Below are positions 44,737 to 53,904 of a DNA stretch of 64,000 nucleotides, one piece after another. This DNA comes from Planctomycetaceae bacterium. GTDB lineage: Bacteria; Planctomycetota; Planctomycetia; Planctomycetales; Planctomycetaceae. A program made the position numbers and the translations under genes. The notes below the pieces were generated by a model. It was given only the letters and a program-made list of their open reading frames with translations, did no database searches and was not told the DNA's origin. Each line of letters starts with the position of its first letter. Position 1 is the stretch's first letter. The stretch is taken from NCBI GenBank assembly GCA_016795145.1, contig JAEUII010000179.1:1-64000 (forward strand), read 5' to 3'.

Positions 44737-45957
44737 TCAGCGGTCGAGTTCCGCGGCAATAATGTTGATGCTTCCCAGCACAGCCACCACGTCGCTGAGC
44801 TGGTGGTTCTTGATCATGTGCGGGAACATCGAAAAGTGAATGTAGGATGGCGGTCGAGTCCGAGCGCGGTACGCTCGGGTCTCACCGTTGCCCACGATAT
44901 AGAATCCCAGTTCGCCGTTCGGTGACTCCGTCGCCGCGTAAATCTGTTCGCGAGGAACGTCGTAGCCACGATTCGGCATGATCACTTCGAAGTGCTGAAT
45001 CAGACCTTCGATACTGCGGTACACAGCCGGCTTGGCTGGAAGCACCATGTCGCTGTCGACCGCGATATTCACTGGTCCCGAAGGGATATTCTCCAGGGCC
45101 TGGCTGATGATCTTCAGGCTTTCCTGTAGCTCCTGCATTCGGACCAGATAGCGAGCGTAACAGTCGCCACCCTTTGAGCAGATCACGTCGAAGTCGAAAT
45201 CCGGATAGGCGAGGTAAGGCTCGTCGCGACGAAGGTCTCGCTCCACGCCGCTCGCGCGAGCAACCGGACCAGCCGCGCTCATGTTGATCGCATCTTCGCG
45301 GCTGAGGTAACCGATGCCCTTGGTTCGGTCGACGAAAATTCGATTCTTGGTCAGCAGCCGGTCGACTTCGTCATACACCTTTGGAAACTCGGTGATGAAC
45401 TTCCGGACTCGGTTCACCCAGTCCATGTTCACGTCGAACAGCACGCCGCCAACTCGCGTGTAACTCGTGTGGAATCGCTGGCCGGACGCCATCTCCACAA
45501 TGTCGTAGATGTATTCACGCTGCTGGAAGAAGTACAGGAACGCGGTGAAGCCGCCAAGGTCCAGAGCCGTCGTGCCCAGATTCAGCAGGTGGTCATGCAT
45601 TCGCATGAGTTCCGCCAGAATCGTTCGCAGGTACTTACAGCGAGGCGTCAGATCAATGCCCAGCAGCTTTTCCACCGCATGGTGCCAGGCGATTTCATTG
45701 GCCAGCGGCGACAGATAGTTCATTCGGTCGACGATGGTCACGTACTGATTGAAGTCGAGATGCTCACCCAGCTTTTCGAATCCGCTGTGGAGGTAACCGA
45801 TGTACGGAACCGCATTCAGGACTCTTTCACCATCCAGAGTCAACACCAGTCGAAGCGTGGTGTGAGTCGCCGGATGCTGAGGACCAAAGTTGAGCGTCCA
45901 GACGTATTCACGCTCAGCCGATTCTGTATCCAGAGTATCAACGGGAGTCAGAGGCAT
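44737..45957 (-). CDS. nuoD: NADH-quinone oxidoreductase subunit D
   Basis: 406 residues. GPQHPATHTTLRL near 26-38 and the C-terminal RPPSYIHFSMFPHMI form part of the quinone-binding pocket, as in the 49-kDa subunit, a relative of the large NiFe-hydrogenase subunit. Separate from nuoC, unlike the fused NuoCD of E. coli. The 81-base gap to nuoC is the widest inside this half of the operon and shows no gene. Confidence 0.95.
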   Translation of the reverse strand: MPLTPVDTLDTESAEREYVWTLNFGPQHPATHTTLRLVLTLDGERVLNAVPYIGYLHSGFEKLGEHLDFNQYVTIVDRMNYLSPLANEIAWHHAVEKLLGIDLTPRCKYLRTILAELMRMHDHLLNLGTTALDLGGFTAFLYFFQQREYIYDIVEMASGQRFHTSYTRVGGVLFDVNMDWVNRVRKFITEFPKVYDEVDRLLTKNRIFVDRTKGIGYLSREDAINMSAAGPVARASGVERDLRRDEPYLAYPDFDFDVICSKGGDCYARYLVRMQELQESLKIISQALENIPSGPVNIAVDSDMVLPAKPAVYRSIEGLIQHFEVIMPNRGYDVPREQIYAATESPNGELGFYIVGNGETRAYRARTRPPSYIHFSMFPHMIKNHQLSDVVAVLGSINIIAAELDR

Positions 45958-46038
45958 CGAAGACGGCCAGACTTACAAAGACAGGAAGAAACTCAAACCC
46001 ACAACATCAACCAGTTCACATCCGCTGCGCCGGCGGCA

Positions 46039-46530
46039 TCAGCTTCCGGATCGAGTAATGATCGGGAAGTTGTGACGTTCGCCACGCCCCTTGAGCGGAT
46101 AGTCCTTCCGCAAAGGAAACGCTTCGAACTCTTCCGGCATCAGAATGCGCCGCAGGTCCGGGTGACCTGGGAACGTAATGCCGAACATGTCGTACACTTC
46201 ACGCTCCATCCAGTCTGCACCCTTCCAGAGTGAGTACACAGATGGCAGCTTCGCATCAGGAAGATTCACAGCCGTTCGAATGATCAGTCGCTCGCCGGTC
46301 GTGACATTCAGAAGCATGTAGACGACACCGAAACGGTCTGTCGCGCCTTCATACTCCAGATAGTCCACGGCGGTGAGGTCGACAAGCATGTCGAAGCCAA
46401 AGTCAGACTTCAGAGCCGAAAGAATGTCGAACGCCTTCGCCGCAGGAACGTCGATGCGTCGATTGTCCCGGAAACTGCTTTCGACCAGCTCTGACCCAAA
46501 TCGCTGCTGCAGAACAGACAACTCAACCAC
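46039..46530 (-). CDS. nuoC: NADH-quinone oxidoreductase subunit C
   Basis: 163 residues. [17 protein letters not shown] and the end motif [22 protein letters not shown] are the 30-kDa subunit signature, and the tail [14 protein letters not shown] is typical. It overlaps the nuoB stop by 8 bases, suggesting translational coupling. It forms the peripheral arm with NuoD. Confidence 0.95.
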   Translation of the reverse strand: MVELSVLQQRFGSELVESSFRDNRRIDVPAAKAFDILSALKSDFGFDMLVDLTAVDYLEYEGATDRFGVVYMLLNVTTGERLIIRTAVNLPDAKLPSVYSLWKGADWMEREVYDMFGITFPGHPDLRRILMPEEFEAFPLRKDYPLKGRGERHNFPIITRSGS

Positions 46531-47140
46531 GGTTGCCTCCCCTCATGCCAGCAGAAGTTGCACCAGCATTGAATCCGCCCAGCTGAACCCAGGTCGCGTC
46601 TTCAATACGGTGACGTTCATCTTCATCAAACGGAGCAGGGCCCATCGACTTGTCTCGCACCATGAACTCTTTGCCCATGATGGTTCCGGTTCGACGAACC
46701 TTCGCCTGCATTTCCATTACCGCAGCCAGCAGCTGCTCTGGTCGTGGAGGACAGCCAGGAACATACATGTCAACCGGGATGAATCGGTCAACACCCTGAA
46801 CGACCGCGTAAGTATCAAACACACCGCCGGAGCAGGCACAGGCTCCCATGGAGATGCACCACTTCGGTTCCGGCATCTGCAACCAGATTCGCTGAAGAAC
46901 CGGCAGCATCTTCATCACAACGCGACCCGCAACGATCAGCAGGTCACACTGACGAGGACTGAAACGCATGACTTCCGCACCGAAGCGAGCCAGGTCGTGG
47001 CGAGACGCCGCGGTGGCCATCAGTTCGATCCCACAGCACGCCGTTGCAAAAGGCATCGGCCACAGACTGTTGGAACGCGCCCAGTTGGCCGCTGCATCCA
47101 GCTTCGTAATGAAAATATTCTCAGGAAGGCCTACCGCCAT
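46523..47140 (-). CDS. nuoB: NADH-quinone oxidoreductase subunit B (cluster N2)
   Basis: 205 residues from ATG 47140, which overlaps the nuoA stop by 10 bases; the frame from 47173 is rejected. FATACCGIE provides the vicinal Cys pair and [10 protein letters not shown] plus [10 protein letters not shown] complete the N2 ligands. N2 hands electrons to quinone. A C-terminal extension of ~35 residues is charged. Confidence 0.95.
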   Translation of the reverse strand: MAVGLPENIFITKLDAAANWARSNSLWPMPFATACCGIELMATAASRHDLARFGAEVMRFSPRQCDLLIVAGRVVMKMLPVLQRIWLQMPEPKWCISMGACACSGGVFDTYAVVQGVDRFIPVDMYVPGCPPRPEQLLAAVMEMQAKVRRTGTIMGKEFMVRDKSMGPAPFDEDERHRIEDATWVQLGGFNAGATSAGMRGGNRG

Positions 47141-47511
47141 CGAAAGACCCCTTTCCGCCAGGCATAAACCCATGCCAGCGCGAGCGTGCTCATGAAGACC
47201 AGCATTACCGCAAAGACAACATCGCGAAGCTCAACCGGAATTCCCATCTCACTGTAGGCGCTAACGGCCCACGGATACAGGAACAGGAGTTCGACGTCGA
47301 AAACCAGGAACAGAATCGCCACGAGATAGAATCGCACGTCAAAGGGCTGCCGAGCATCGCCGACCGGGTCCATCCCCGATTCGTACGGCATGTCCTTGAC
47401 CGGCGTCTTCTTCTTTGGCCCCAGCAGGTGAGCCAGCAGCAGGTTCGTGACGACGAACCCGACCAGAATCCCACCGTAAACAAACAACGGTGGCAAGTTG
47501 GGAAGTTCCAC
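47131..47511 (-). CDS. nuoA: NADH-quinone oxidoreductase subunit A
   Basis: 126 residues from GTG 47511, chosen because AAAGGG stands 6 bases upstream; the TTG frame from 47532 would swallow that site. Three membrane helices; KDMPYESGMDPVGDARQPFDVRFYLVAILFLVFDVE is represented by its core PYESGMDPVGDARQPF, with the conserved Asp/Glu in the second helix (FDVELLF). First gene of the operon, so transcription of all fourteen subunits should begin upstream. Confidence 0.93.
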   Translation of the reverse strand: MELPNLPPLFVYGGILVGFVVTNLLLAHLLGPKKKTPVKDMPYESGMDPVGDARQPFDVRFYLVAILFLVFDVELLFLYPWAVSAYSEMGIPVELRDVVFAVMLVFMSTLALAWVYAWRKGVFRWR

Positions 47512-48013
47512 ACCAGACCCTTTCTCTATCAATCACACAGGCACTTCGCAAACTGCGAAGCGTCGTATGCCGGGAACCGTTTTTCTGCGGAAAACGCAGC
47601 CAATACGGCCGGTGAGTCATCCAGGCGGGTGGACCTCGTGCAGGAAGCGGAACCGTCCGCCATCGGTCCCTCAAGCGCATTGACTCCGCGCGCATCCCTG
47701 CACACGTGGAATATGAACAATCACTGACCGAATCAAGGCCAACCGGTTCAGCCGTGATTTTCATCTCGCTTTCGGAAATTGACGCGAACAACTTCAGGCC
47801 ATTCCTGTCGCCATCCTCGTTCCTCAGGTTCAAAAATGATGTCAGGACGTTGGCCGGTTTCACTTCAATCTCCCCGGATGGGGTGATCCCTGACGACTGG
47901 TTCTGCTAGATTGGCTCGTTTTTTCTGGTATCCAGCCGCAAGCTGGCTGCTCACCTGGCCCTACCCCTGCAGTGTTTTGGGCGGCATTTCCCGCGCCACG
48001 GAGTCTCCTCGTC
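47512..48013. promoter_or_regulatory. Divergent region between nuoA and proA
   Basis: 502 bases with no convincing gene; the minus frame 47339-47863 and the plus frames are shadows. The inverted repeat CTTCGCA-AAC-TGCGAAG at 47544-47560 lies 33-49 bases upstream of the nuoA start and could be an operator or leader hairpin. A weaker CAGC/GCTG hairpin lies near 47935. Both promoters must be here, but I could not assign -10 and -35 boxes. Confidence 0.4.
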
Positions 48014-49270
48014 ATGCCTTCTTCTGATTCTTACAGTCACCAGCTGGCCCACTCCGCTCGTGATGCCGCACGACGACTCGCGACCGTCCCAACATCGACG
48101 AAGAATGCATGGCTGACCCAGGTGGCTCAACAGCTCAGACTGCAGTCAGAAACGATCATCCAAGCAAACCAAAAGGATCTGGACGCCGGAGCGGCTGCCG
48201 GCCTGAGTGCCGCGATGCTGGATCGCCTGAAACTCGACGGTCCACGAATTGACGCCCTGGCCGCTGCCGTCGAACACATCCGAAGCCTGCCGGATCCTGT
48301 TGGCGAAGTCATCGACGGTCATCGTCGCCCCAACGGCCTCTTCGTCTCACGCGTTCGAGTTCCTCTCGGCGTCGTCTTCTTCATCTATGAGTCTCGACCG
48401 AACGTGACCATTGACGCGGCGGCTCTTTGCGTGAAGAGCGGCAATGCGGTGATCCTGCGAGGCGGCAGTGAAGCGTTCCACAGCAACGTTGCTCTGCAGT
48501 CGATTATCGCATCATCGCTGAAGACGTGCGGTCTGCCTGAAAATGCCGTGCAACTGGTGAATACTACCGACCGCTCCATTGTCGGCGAACTCCTTGGCCT
48601 CGGTCAGTACATTGATGTGACGATTCCTCGCGGCGGCCGTTCGCTGATCGAACGAGTCACCAATGAAGCCACAATGCCTGTGATCAAACACTTTGATGGC
48701 ATCTGTCATGTCTACTTCGATGCAACGGCCGACCTGAAGATGGCGACTGACATCATCGTGAACAGCAAGTGTCAACGCCCTGGTGTTTGCAATGCCGCGG
48801 AGACTCTGCTGATCCACGCGGATGCCGCAGAACGACTCTGGCCGTCTGTCGCAGCGGTACTGCAGCAGAAGAAGGTGGAGCTTCGGTGTTGCCCGCAGAG
48901 CCTGAAAATGATCAGTGGCGGAAAACCTGCGACGGATCAGGATTATCGAACGGAGCATCTGGACCTGATCCTGAATGTGCGCATCGTCGACTCTGTTGAT
49001 CATGCGATGGATCACATTCGAATCTATGGCTCCGGACACACGGAAGCAATCGTGACTCGCTGCGTCACCTCAGCCGATCGGTTCCAGAACGAAGTCGACT
49101 CATCCGCCGTCGTGGTCAACGCGAGTACTCGGTTCAACGATGGCGGCGAACTGGGACTGGGTGCCGAAATCGGAATCAGCACCGACCGTTTCCACGCCCG
49201 CGGCCCCTGCGGCATGCGAGAACTGTGCAGCTACAAATTCATCGTCCGAGGCGACGGACAGGTTCGCTGA
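48014..49270 (+). CDS. proA: Glutamate-5-semialdehyde dehydrogenase (gamma-glutamyl phosphate reductase)
   Basis: 418 residues from ATG 48014 (the longer frame from 47972 adds unrelated residues). The ALDH-like fold shows the NADPH-binding VPLGVVFFIYESRPNVTID (118-134), the VTIPRGGRSLI segment and the catalytic Cys259 in QRPGVCNAAET. It reduces gamma-glutamyl phosphate to glutamate semialdehyde, the second step of proline synthesis, in the cytoplasm. proB is not in the window. Length is normal. Confidence 0.95.
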   Translation: MPSSDSYSHQLAHSARDAARRLATVPTSTKNAWLTQVAQQLRLQSETIIQANQKDLDAGAAAGLSAAMLDRLKLDGPRIDALAAAVEHIRSLPDPVGEVIDGHRRPNGLFVSRVRVPLGVVFFIYESRPNVTIDAAALCVKSGNAVILRGGSEAFHSNVALQSIIASSLKTCGLPENAVQLVNTTDRSIVGELLGLGQYIDVTIPRGGRSLIERVTNEATMPVIKHFDGICHVYFDATADLKMATDIIVNSKCQRPGVCNAAETLLIHADAAERLWPSVAAVLQQKKVELRCCPQSLKMISGGKPATDQDYRTEHLDLILNVRIVDSVDHAMDHIRIYGSGHTEAIVTRCVTSADRFQNEVDSSAVVVNASTRFNDGGELGLGAEIGISTDRFHARGPCGMRELCSYKFIVRGDGQVR

Positions 49271-49321
49271 CACTGCGATTTCCAATCGGGCGACCGGGCA
49301 ACGTCAGTTCCCTGAAAAGCC

Positions 49322-49768
49322 TCACGGAAGTTGTTGCAGATCGTCGAGATCTTTAGGACGAGCACTCGCGGTTTTGTTCTGTCTCAGATCGGCGAGTCCG
49401 ATGACGGGGACAGGGATATCGTCAAACTCGGTCATTACTCGACCAGCACGGCAGTTCTCAAATGTCACTCCGTCGATTTCATTCATGACCTCAATGCGAA
49501 CGGGAGGATGCCCCATCCGTACGATCTTTCGCTGCTGCAGGAAAAGTTCAGGGGTCAGATTCGGTGTATCGAATCCGAATTCGCGTATCGCGTCGACCAC
49601 GCGAATTGCGTTTTCCGGCGATTTGCTGACCCAAATATCGATGTCGCTGGTGGAACGCGGATAGCCGTGAAAGCCAACAGCAAACCCACCAATGACCAAA
49701 TAGTCAACGTGGTGGCAGTTCAGCAATCTCAAGAACTCTTTGAAGTCTGGCGGAAGCTCGATCACCAT
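49322..49768 (-). CDS. Nucleotidyltransferase, AbiEii/MNT-like
   Basis: 148 residues. A minimal nucleotidyltransferase core: YLVIGGFAVGFHG then STSDIDIWV, the G-G...D-x-D pattern with Asp residues near 42 and 44 for metal binding. RIEVMNEIDG supplies the third acidic region. Related proteins are toxins (AbiEii) or modify tRNA or partner proteins. It overlaps the smaller upstream ORF by 65 bases, which suggests a tightly coupled pair. Whether it is a toxin or a housekeeping transferase cannot be told from sequence. Confidence 0.75.
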   Translation of the reverse strand: MVIELPPDFKEFLRLLNCHHVDYLVIGGFAVGFHGYPRSTSDIDIWVSKSPENAIRVVDAIREFGFDTPNLTPELFLQQRKIVRMGHPPVRIEVMNEIDGVTFENCRAGRVMTEFDDIPVPVIGLADLRQNKTASARPKDLDDLQQLP

Positions 49769-49925
49769 AATTCATCGCCCGAAGCGCCATCATGTGCTGG
49801 AGTCGACGTTCTGCAGTTTGTGCAAACCACCACTGCTTCGTTTCCTGCTCGTCAAAGTCGTCCGAGAAAGAAATCGCAGTGCGATCCAAACCCAGTGCCG
49901 CTATGGAATTGACAGGAAGATTGCT
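49704..49925 (-). CDS. Small partner protein of the nucleotidyltransferase (antitoxin-like)
   Basis: 73 residues from ATG 49925 (ATG 49967 is possible and adds 14). Helical and charged, with WWFAQTAERRLQHMMALRAMNYG and RLQRVLEIAE. Small proteins of this look often precede nucleotidyltransferases in planctomycete genomes. The 65-base overlap means translation of the two is linked. Function is inferred from position only. Confidence 0.6.
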   Translation of the reverse strand, partial: SNLPVNSIAALGLDRTAISFSDDFDEQETKQWWFAQTAERRLQHMMALRAMNYGDRASARLQRVLEIAELPPR

Positions 49926-50177
49926 CATGGATCTGTAGTCCATCCACTGAAACAAACGGTGTTTCATCTGATCGTAACAGCTGATGAATCTTGTTGGGAG
50001 CCTGTTACTTCTGAGCTCCCGAGATTTCAGAACTTCGTCGGCAAAAGAAACTCGAGTAGCTGGGAGTCAGCGGAGTCAGCCCTCCGTGTCACTTCATCGA
50101 CTCACCTTTCACAACTGCGAGCTGGATGCGTGAGCTTCCCGGTACAATTTCCCCCGTTGACTGTTCAGCGGCTGCTA

Positions 50178-50684
50178 CTAAAAAGGAATGTCAATCTCTG
50201 ACGATTCTGAATTGGTGTTTTCCGGATCCGTTGTCGAGCCATACATTTCGTCGAAATCAGACTCATTCCAGTCGGGCATCTGAGTGAAGTCATACACTTC
50301 CGGGTCCTCAAGTTCATCTGCTTCACAGTCGTCTTCGATCAGGCCCATGTCGACCGCTCTCTGCAGGAGGTCTTTTTGGTTTGCCGAGAGAAGTTTCCAG
50401 CGTCGGCGTTTTCGAGGTGCCAGCATTGCAATCTCCAGAATCAATCCTCGCAGTGCCTGAAACGCTTCATTGTCGATCGAAGCAAGGTCCTTGAGTCTGT
50501 CGATGTTCTTCTGCGAGATGTTCTTCTGGTCCAGAAAGCCATAGATCTCGCCCGTCGCCAGGATCCGCTGCCGTTCGGCCTTCGGTAGTTTCCGGCACTC
50601 CCGACAGATCCTTGCGCGTTGTCCCCGGCCACCAAAATTCTCATATGGGCGTTCGGTTCCGCAACAATCACAATATCTTCCCAT
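50178..50684 (-). CDS. Zinc-ribbon protein of unknown function
   Basis: 168 residues from ATG 50684, beginning directly with CDCCG; the extension to 50738 is rejected. CDCCGTERPYENF and ICRECRK form a four-Cys zinc site near the N-terminus. A basic middle part (APRKRRRWK) is followed by a very acidic tail. This layout suggests nucleic-acid contact. I cannot name a family. Next to the toxin-like pair but 252 bases away, so no operon is implied. That 252-base gap (49926-50177) holds nothing recognised. Confidence 0.6.
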   Translation of the reverse strand: MGRYCDCCGTERPYENFGGRGQRARICRECRKLPKAERQRILATGEIYGFLDQKNISQKNIDRLKDLASIDNEAFQALRGLILEIAMLAPRKRRRWKLLSANQKDLLQRAVDMGLIEDDCEADELEDPEVYDFTQMPDWNESDFDEMYGSTTDPENTNSESSEIDIPF

Positions 50685-50952
50685 TGGACAACTGTTCGGA
50701 AAGTTAAGACAGTAGACACCACTCTCTGAGTGATGCACTGCGATTCATTACGTTCACTCGACACGATCAGATGAAGAAATCGCACCGCACTAAAGAAGCA
50801 TCTGATGATACTCTGTTCCGCAGAAAGTGCGATTCGACTCAGGGGAACGGTTTCGTTAGTTGGCGTTTTCCAATGTGCCCCGTGTCTCCGACGCGGGCCG
50901 CATCCCAGGTTCATGGTCCTGCCGGTTTCGTTAAGGCCTCTATTGCGGACGT

Positions 50953-50971
50953 CTCGCCTCGGAGAGGCGAG
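50953..50971. repeat. Palindromic repeat upstream of the WbqC gene
   Basis: CTCGCCTC (50953-50960), loop GGA, GAGGCGAG (50964-50971): a perfect 8-base-pair stem ending 17 bases before the ATG at 50989. It resembles the short intergenic palindromes seen elsewhere in the window and could affect translation of the next gene. The remaining ~270 bases of the gap (50685-50988) hold nothing else recognised. Confidence 0.6.
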
Positions 50972-50988
50972 CTACATTGGTTTCCCCC

Positions 50989-51690
50989 ATGCGTCTCGCC
51001 ATCATGCAGCCGTACTTTCTCCCGTACATCGGCTATTTCCAGCTGATGAATGCGGTCGATCGCTTCATCATTCACGACGACGTTCAGTGGATCAAAGGCG
51101 GCTGGATCAATCGCAACCGCATCTCGGTTCATGGCCGCGAACAATTGCTGACTCTTCCAGTCGAGTCCGATGGCAACAACGGCCTCATCAACCGCCGACG
51201 ACTCGGAGCGGATTATGAACGCCAGAGAGAACGGATGCTGCGAGTGATCCGAGAAGCCTACTCGCGAGCACCTCAGTTTGAGATCGTGTCAGACCTCATT
51301 CACAGAATCCTGCATTTCCAGACCGACAACGCCTGCGATCTCATCGTCCACTCACTTCGAGAGACCGCCGCATTCCTTGACATTCAAACGCCGGTATCGC
51401 TCAGTTCCGACATGCGCAAGGACGAATCCCTGAAAGCCGAGGATCGCGTCCTCGAAATCTGCCGCCTGGCCGGCGCGGATCATTACATCAATCCGATCGG
51501 TGGAGTCGAACTGTACTCACGCGCCAGATTCGAAGAGCAGGGGATCCGCCTGAACTTTCTTCAGGCGTCAATCACCGAGTACCGCCAGCTGCGGCTCCCG
51601 TTCATTCCCGCACTTTCGATCCTCGACGTGATGATGTTCAACACCGTGGATCAGGTTCGATCAATGCTTGAGAACTACGACCTGCAATAG
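50989..51690 (+). CDS. WbqC-family protein
   Basis: 233 residues from ATG 50989. The start RLAIMQPYFLPYIGYFQLM and IIHDDVQWIKGGWINRNRI are the hallmark of the WbqC-like family (PF08889), found in O-antigen and surface-glycan gene clusters and thought to act in making or attaching an amino-sugar side group. Neighbours are a methyltransferase and two glycosyltransferases on the other strand, which fits a surface-glycan role. Cytoplasmic. Confidence 0.9.
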   Translation: MRLAIMQPYFLPYIGYFQLMNAVDRFIIHDDVQWIKGGWINRNRISVHGREQLLTLPVESDGNNGLINRRRLGADYERQRERMLRVIREAYSRAPQFEIVSDLIHRILHFQTDNACDLIVHSLRETAAFLDIQTPVSLSSDMRKDESLKAEDRVLEICRLAGADHYINPIGGVELYSRARFEEQGIRLNFLQASITEYRQLRLPFIPALSILDVMMFNTVDQVRSMLENYDLQ

Positions 51691-51735
51691 GCACCAGCGA
51701 CAAGTGGTTTGTCACATCAACAATTTGGGTTTAGC

Positions 51736-51802
51736 CGTCATTCCCGCGCAGGCGGGAACCCAGAACGTTGAAAGCCAGGTTCCCGCCTGCGCGGGAATGA
51801 CG
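51736..51802. repeat. Long perfect inverted repeat (25-base arms)
   Basis: The arms at 51736-51760 and 51778-51802 are exact reverse complements (CGTCATTCCCGCGCAGGCGG... and its complement) around a 17-base loop. This resembles widespread GTCATTCCCGCG-type repeats. It lies between convergent genes (51690 and 51893), with no T run, and could still act as a 3' stabiliser. Just downstream a direct repeat of CTGAGTCAGCGGCC occurs twice (51848-51880). Confidence 0.8.
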
Positions 51803-51892
51803 AACCCCTCTTCGTTGTTCTGACGGAGCACTAGCCGCCAGACTCCTCTGAGTCAGCGGCCTGTTCTGAGTCAGCGGCCCTTTCAGCCCTTA

Positions 51893-52534
51893 CTAAGCAG
51901 CCTTGCGGACGATAGCGATCACATCGTCTTCAACGTCCACCTGGAACTGGCCATACTTTTCCAGCCGCGCTTTGACGAAGTCGATCGTTGGATAATCGTT
52001 CTTGCCGACAAACAGGCGAGCATCATCAATCAGAATGACGTGCTCACGAACTTTGTGTCGCAGCACCTGATCGAGTTCCGCGATGATGGGTGTTTCGAGA
52101 TCTGCCTTGGCGGTTTCCCCGGCGGAATAATGTCCATCCAGCCAGAACACGGCGGGCTCATTCAGATCCTTCAGCACATCAGCAATTCGCTCGCCACTGT
52201 CGCCCTGCAACAGGTGGACTCGCGGTTCATTCTGGAACAGCCGTCGCGCGCGAGCGTGCAGCTTCGGATGCAGCTCGATCGAATACAGCGTCCGAAAATC
52301 ATTCAGCATCGCCAGCATCATGTCGCCACGATAGGTTCCGGTTTCCACCAGAGTTGAGCACTGAAACCGCGCTGCGTAACGACGAATCAGTTTCTGTTTC
52401 ACCAGATGCGGAGGAGGACTGGTGCGACCGGCTCGGTCCCACTTCCGATACTCAGAGCGGTGACGACTGGCCCGCAGCATGCGATAAAGTGGCGAACGTC
52501 GAAACTGATCAGCGGCCAGTGAAAGAAGGCTCAT
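51893..52534 (-). CDS. Class I SAM-dependent methyltransferase-like protein
   Basis: 213 residues. SAM-binding motif I is STLVETGTYRGDMM (about 60-73), the acidic loop LYSIELHP follows, and FWLDGHYSAG and HVILIDDARLF complete the Rossmann fold. The N-terminal 45 residues are basic and may bind nucleic acid or membrane. Placed between the WbqC and glycosyltransferase genes, it may methylate a sugar or lipid in surface-glycan assembly; the substrate is unknown. Confidence 0.75.
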   Translation of the reverse strand: MSLLSLAADQFRRSPLYRMLRASRHRSEYRKWDRAGRTSPPPHLVKQKLIRRYAARFQCSTLVETGTYRGDMMLAMLNDFRTLYSIELHPKLHARARRLFQNEPRVHLLQGDSGERIADVLKDLNEPAVFWLDGHYSAGETAKADLETPIIAELDQVLRHKVREHVILIDDARLFVGKNDYPTIDFVKARLEKYGQFQVDVEDDVIAIVRKAA

Positions 52535-52729
52535 GGCAATCCTTTGCCCATGTTTGCAACAAGTATCGTCTTGAATCCAGTCACTGCTTCAGTCGGACGT
52601 TTTGCCCGGCATCGCCAGTGATTTGTATCCTCATTTAGCGTCTGGTTTTAGCACAGACCGCAATTCCCGGGCAATCCCAGTCATTTCACTGTCTTGCCCC
52701 TGTGCCAAGGTGCGCTTTTTGCCGTGTTT

Positions 52730-53875
52730 TCAGGCGGCTTTCCTGTTAACCACGCCCCGTGAAGTCGCTGGAGTGTTCGCAGGCAGTGCCAGTCTCGTCG
52801 CATCGGATTCGTGCCAGTAAATGTGCTTCGACCAGGGTGTCGTCGTCGCTTCGGGCCGGCGAAACGTCAGGTTCAGAAGGAACTCGGAACACTGCCGCGA
52901 TGAAAAGACTCCGTGAGCTTTCTTCCAGCCGTTCCGAGCCACATGGCACCGAAGTTCGTCGTCCTTCCGAAACGCCCGGACGACGTTCACCAGATCATCG
53001 AAATCTGAATAGAAGCCGACTTCATCCTCACCGAACAGTTCCTCAAAACCAGCACCTCGCTGAATCAGCGCCACGATGCCATTTCCGATCAGCTGAGAAA
53101 GCCGGTCCGAAGAATACAGGAAGACGTCCGTTCGACGACTCAGATTCAACCCCATTCGGCTGCGAGCCAGAACCGCATCCTTTTCGGCGCCGAACACCAG
53201 ACGCTCGCCGAGACAACCGAAGAAGTCACACTTCACTTCAGGAAGGGCATCACGAAGCTTTGCCAGAAACTGACCGCGGTGCGAAGCATGCTTGTCGCGA
53301 CCAAAATAGACGAGATCATGAGGAGTGTTCTGAATCTCAAACGCCCGCATCCGCTCGACTCCCGCATCAACGGGATTCGGGATGAAAGCAGCGGCCGTGT
53401 TTTGACGAACAAACTGCTGGACCATCTCGCCACCAGTCGTGCAGCAGACCGCATCAAACAGATGTGCGCGCCGGTTCAGGTGCTCAATTGGTTTTGGATC
53501 CCAGAGCGGATCGATGTACCAGTATCCCATTCGGATGCCCGGAACCTTGTCGCGAATGGCTTCCAGAGTCTCCACGGTGATATGCTGGCCGTGCCCCAGG
53601 ATCAGCGCATCAGGCTGAATGTTCTGACACGTCTTGATCAGTGCGGTGTTCGCTTTCCCCATGCCCCAGTATTTGGAGTTTGTCCAGGTCAGCTGGCGAG
53701 CACGATCGTTGATGCTGAAGGGATAAACGTGGCAACCGGCCTGAACCATCCCCTGATGAAATTTCAGGTCACAGTTAAAGAACGCGGCCCCGTCCTTGTC
53801 AGCCTGAAAACTGGCCGCATGGACGATGCGAATCCCTGAGTAAGGCAGGGCAGTGGCTTCCGTTGAAAATGACAT
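52730..53875 (-). CDS. Glycosyltransferase (GT4-type fold)
   Basis: 381 residues from ATG 53875; the longer frame from 53923 overlaps the next gene and adds 16 residues. The C-terminal part has VYFGRDKHASHRGQ and a ERLVFG...SRMGLNLSRRTDVFLYSSDRLSQ stretch typical of GT-B glycosyltransferases, with a Glu-rich GFEELFGEDEVGF donor-site loop. Acceptor and donor are unknown. It is 29 bases from the GT10 gene and probably co-transcribed with it. Confidence 0.8.
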   Translation of the reverse strand: MSFSTEATALPYSGIRIVHAASFQADKDGAAFFNCDLKFHQGMVQAGCHVYPFSINDRARQLTWTNSKYWGMGKANTALIKTCQNIQPDALILGHGQHITVETLEAIRDKVPGIRMGYWYIDPLWDPKPIEHLNRRAHLFDAVCCTTGGEMVQQFVRQNTAAAFIPNPVDAGVERMRAFEIQNTPHDLVYFGRDKHASHRGQFLAKLRDALPEVKCDFFGCLGERLVFGAEKDAVLARSRMGLNLSRRTDVFLYSSDRLSQLIGNGIVALIQRGAGFEELFGEDEVGFYSDFDDLVNVVRAFRKDDELRCHVARNGWKKAHGVFSSRQCSEFLLNLTFRRPEATTTPWSKHIYWHESDATRLALPANTPATSRGVVNRKAA

Positions 53876-53904
53876 GAATCGATCGCCTGTCGCTGGTCCG
53901 TTAT

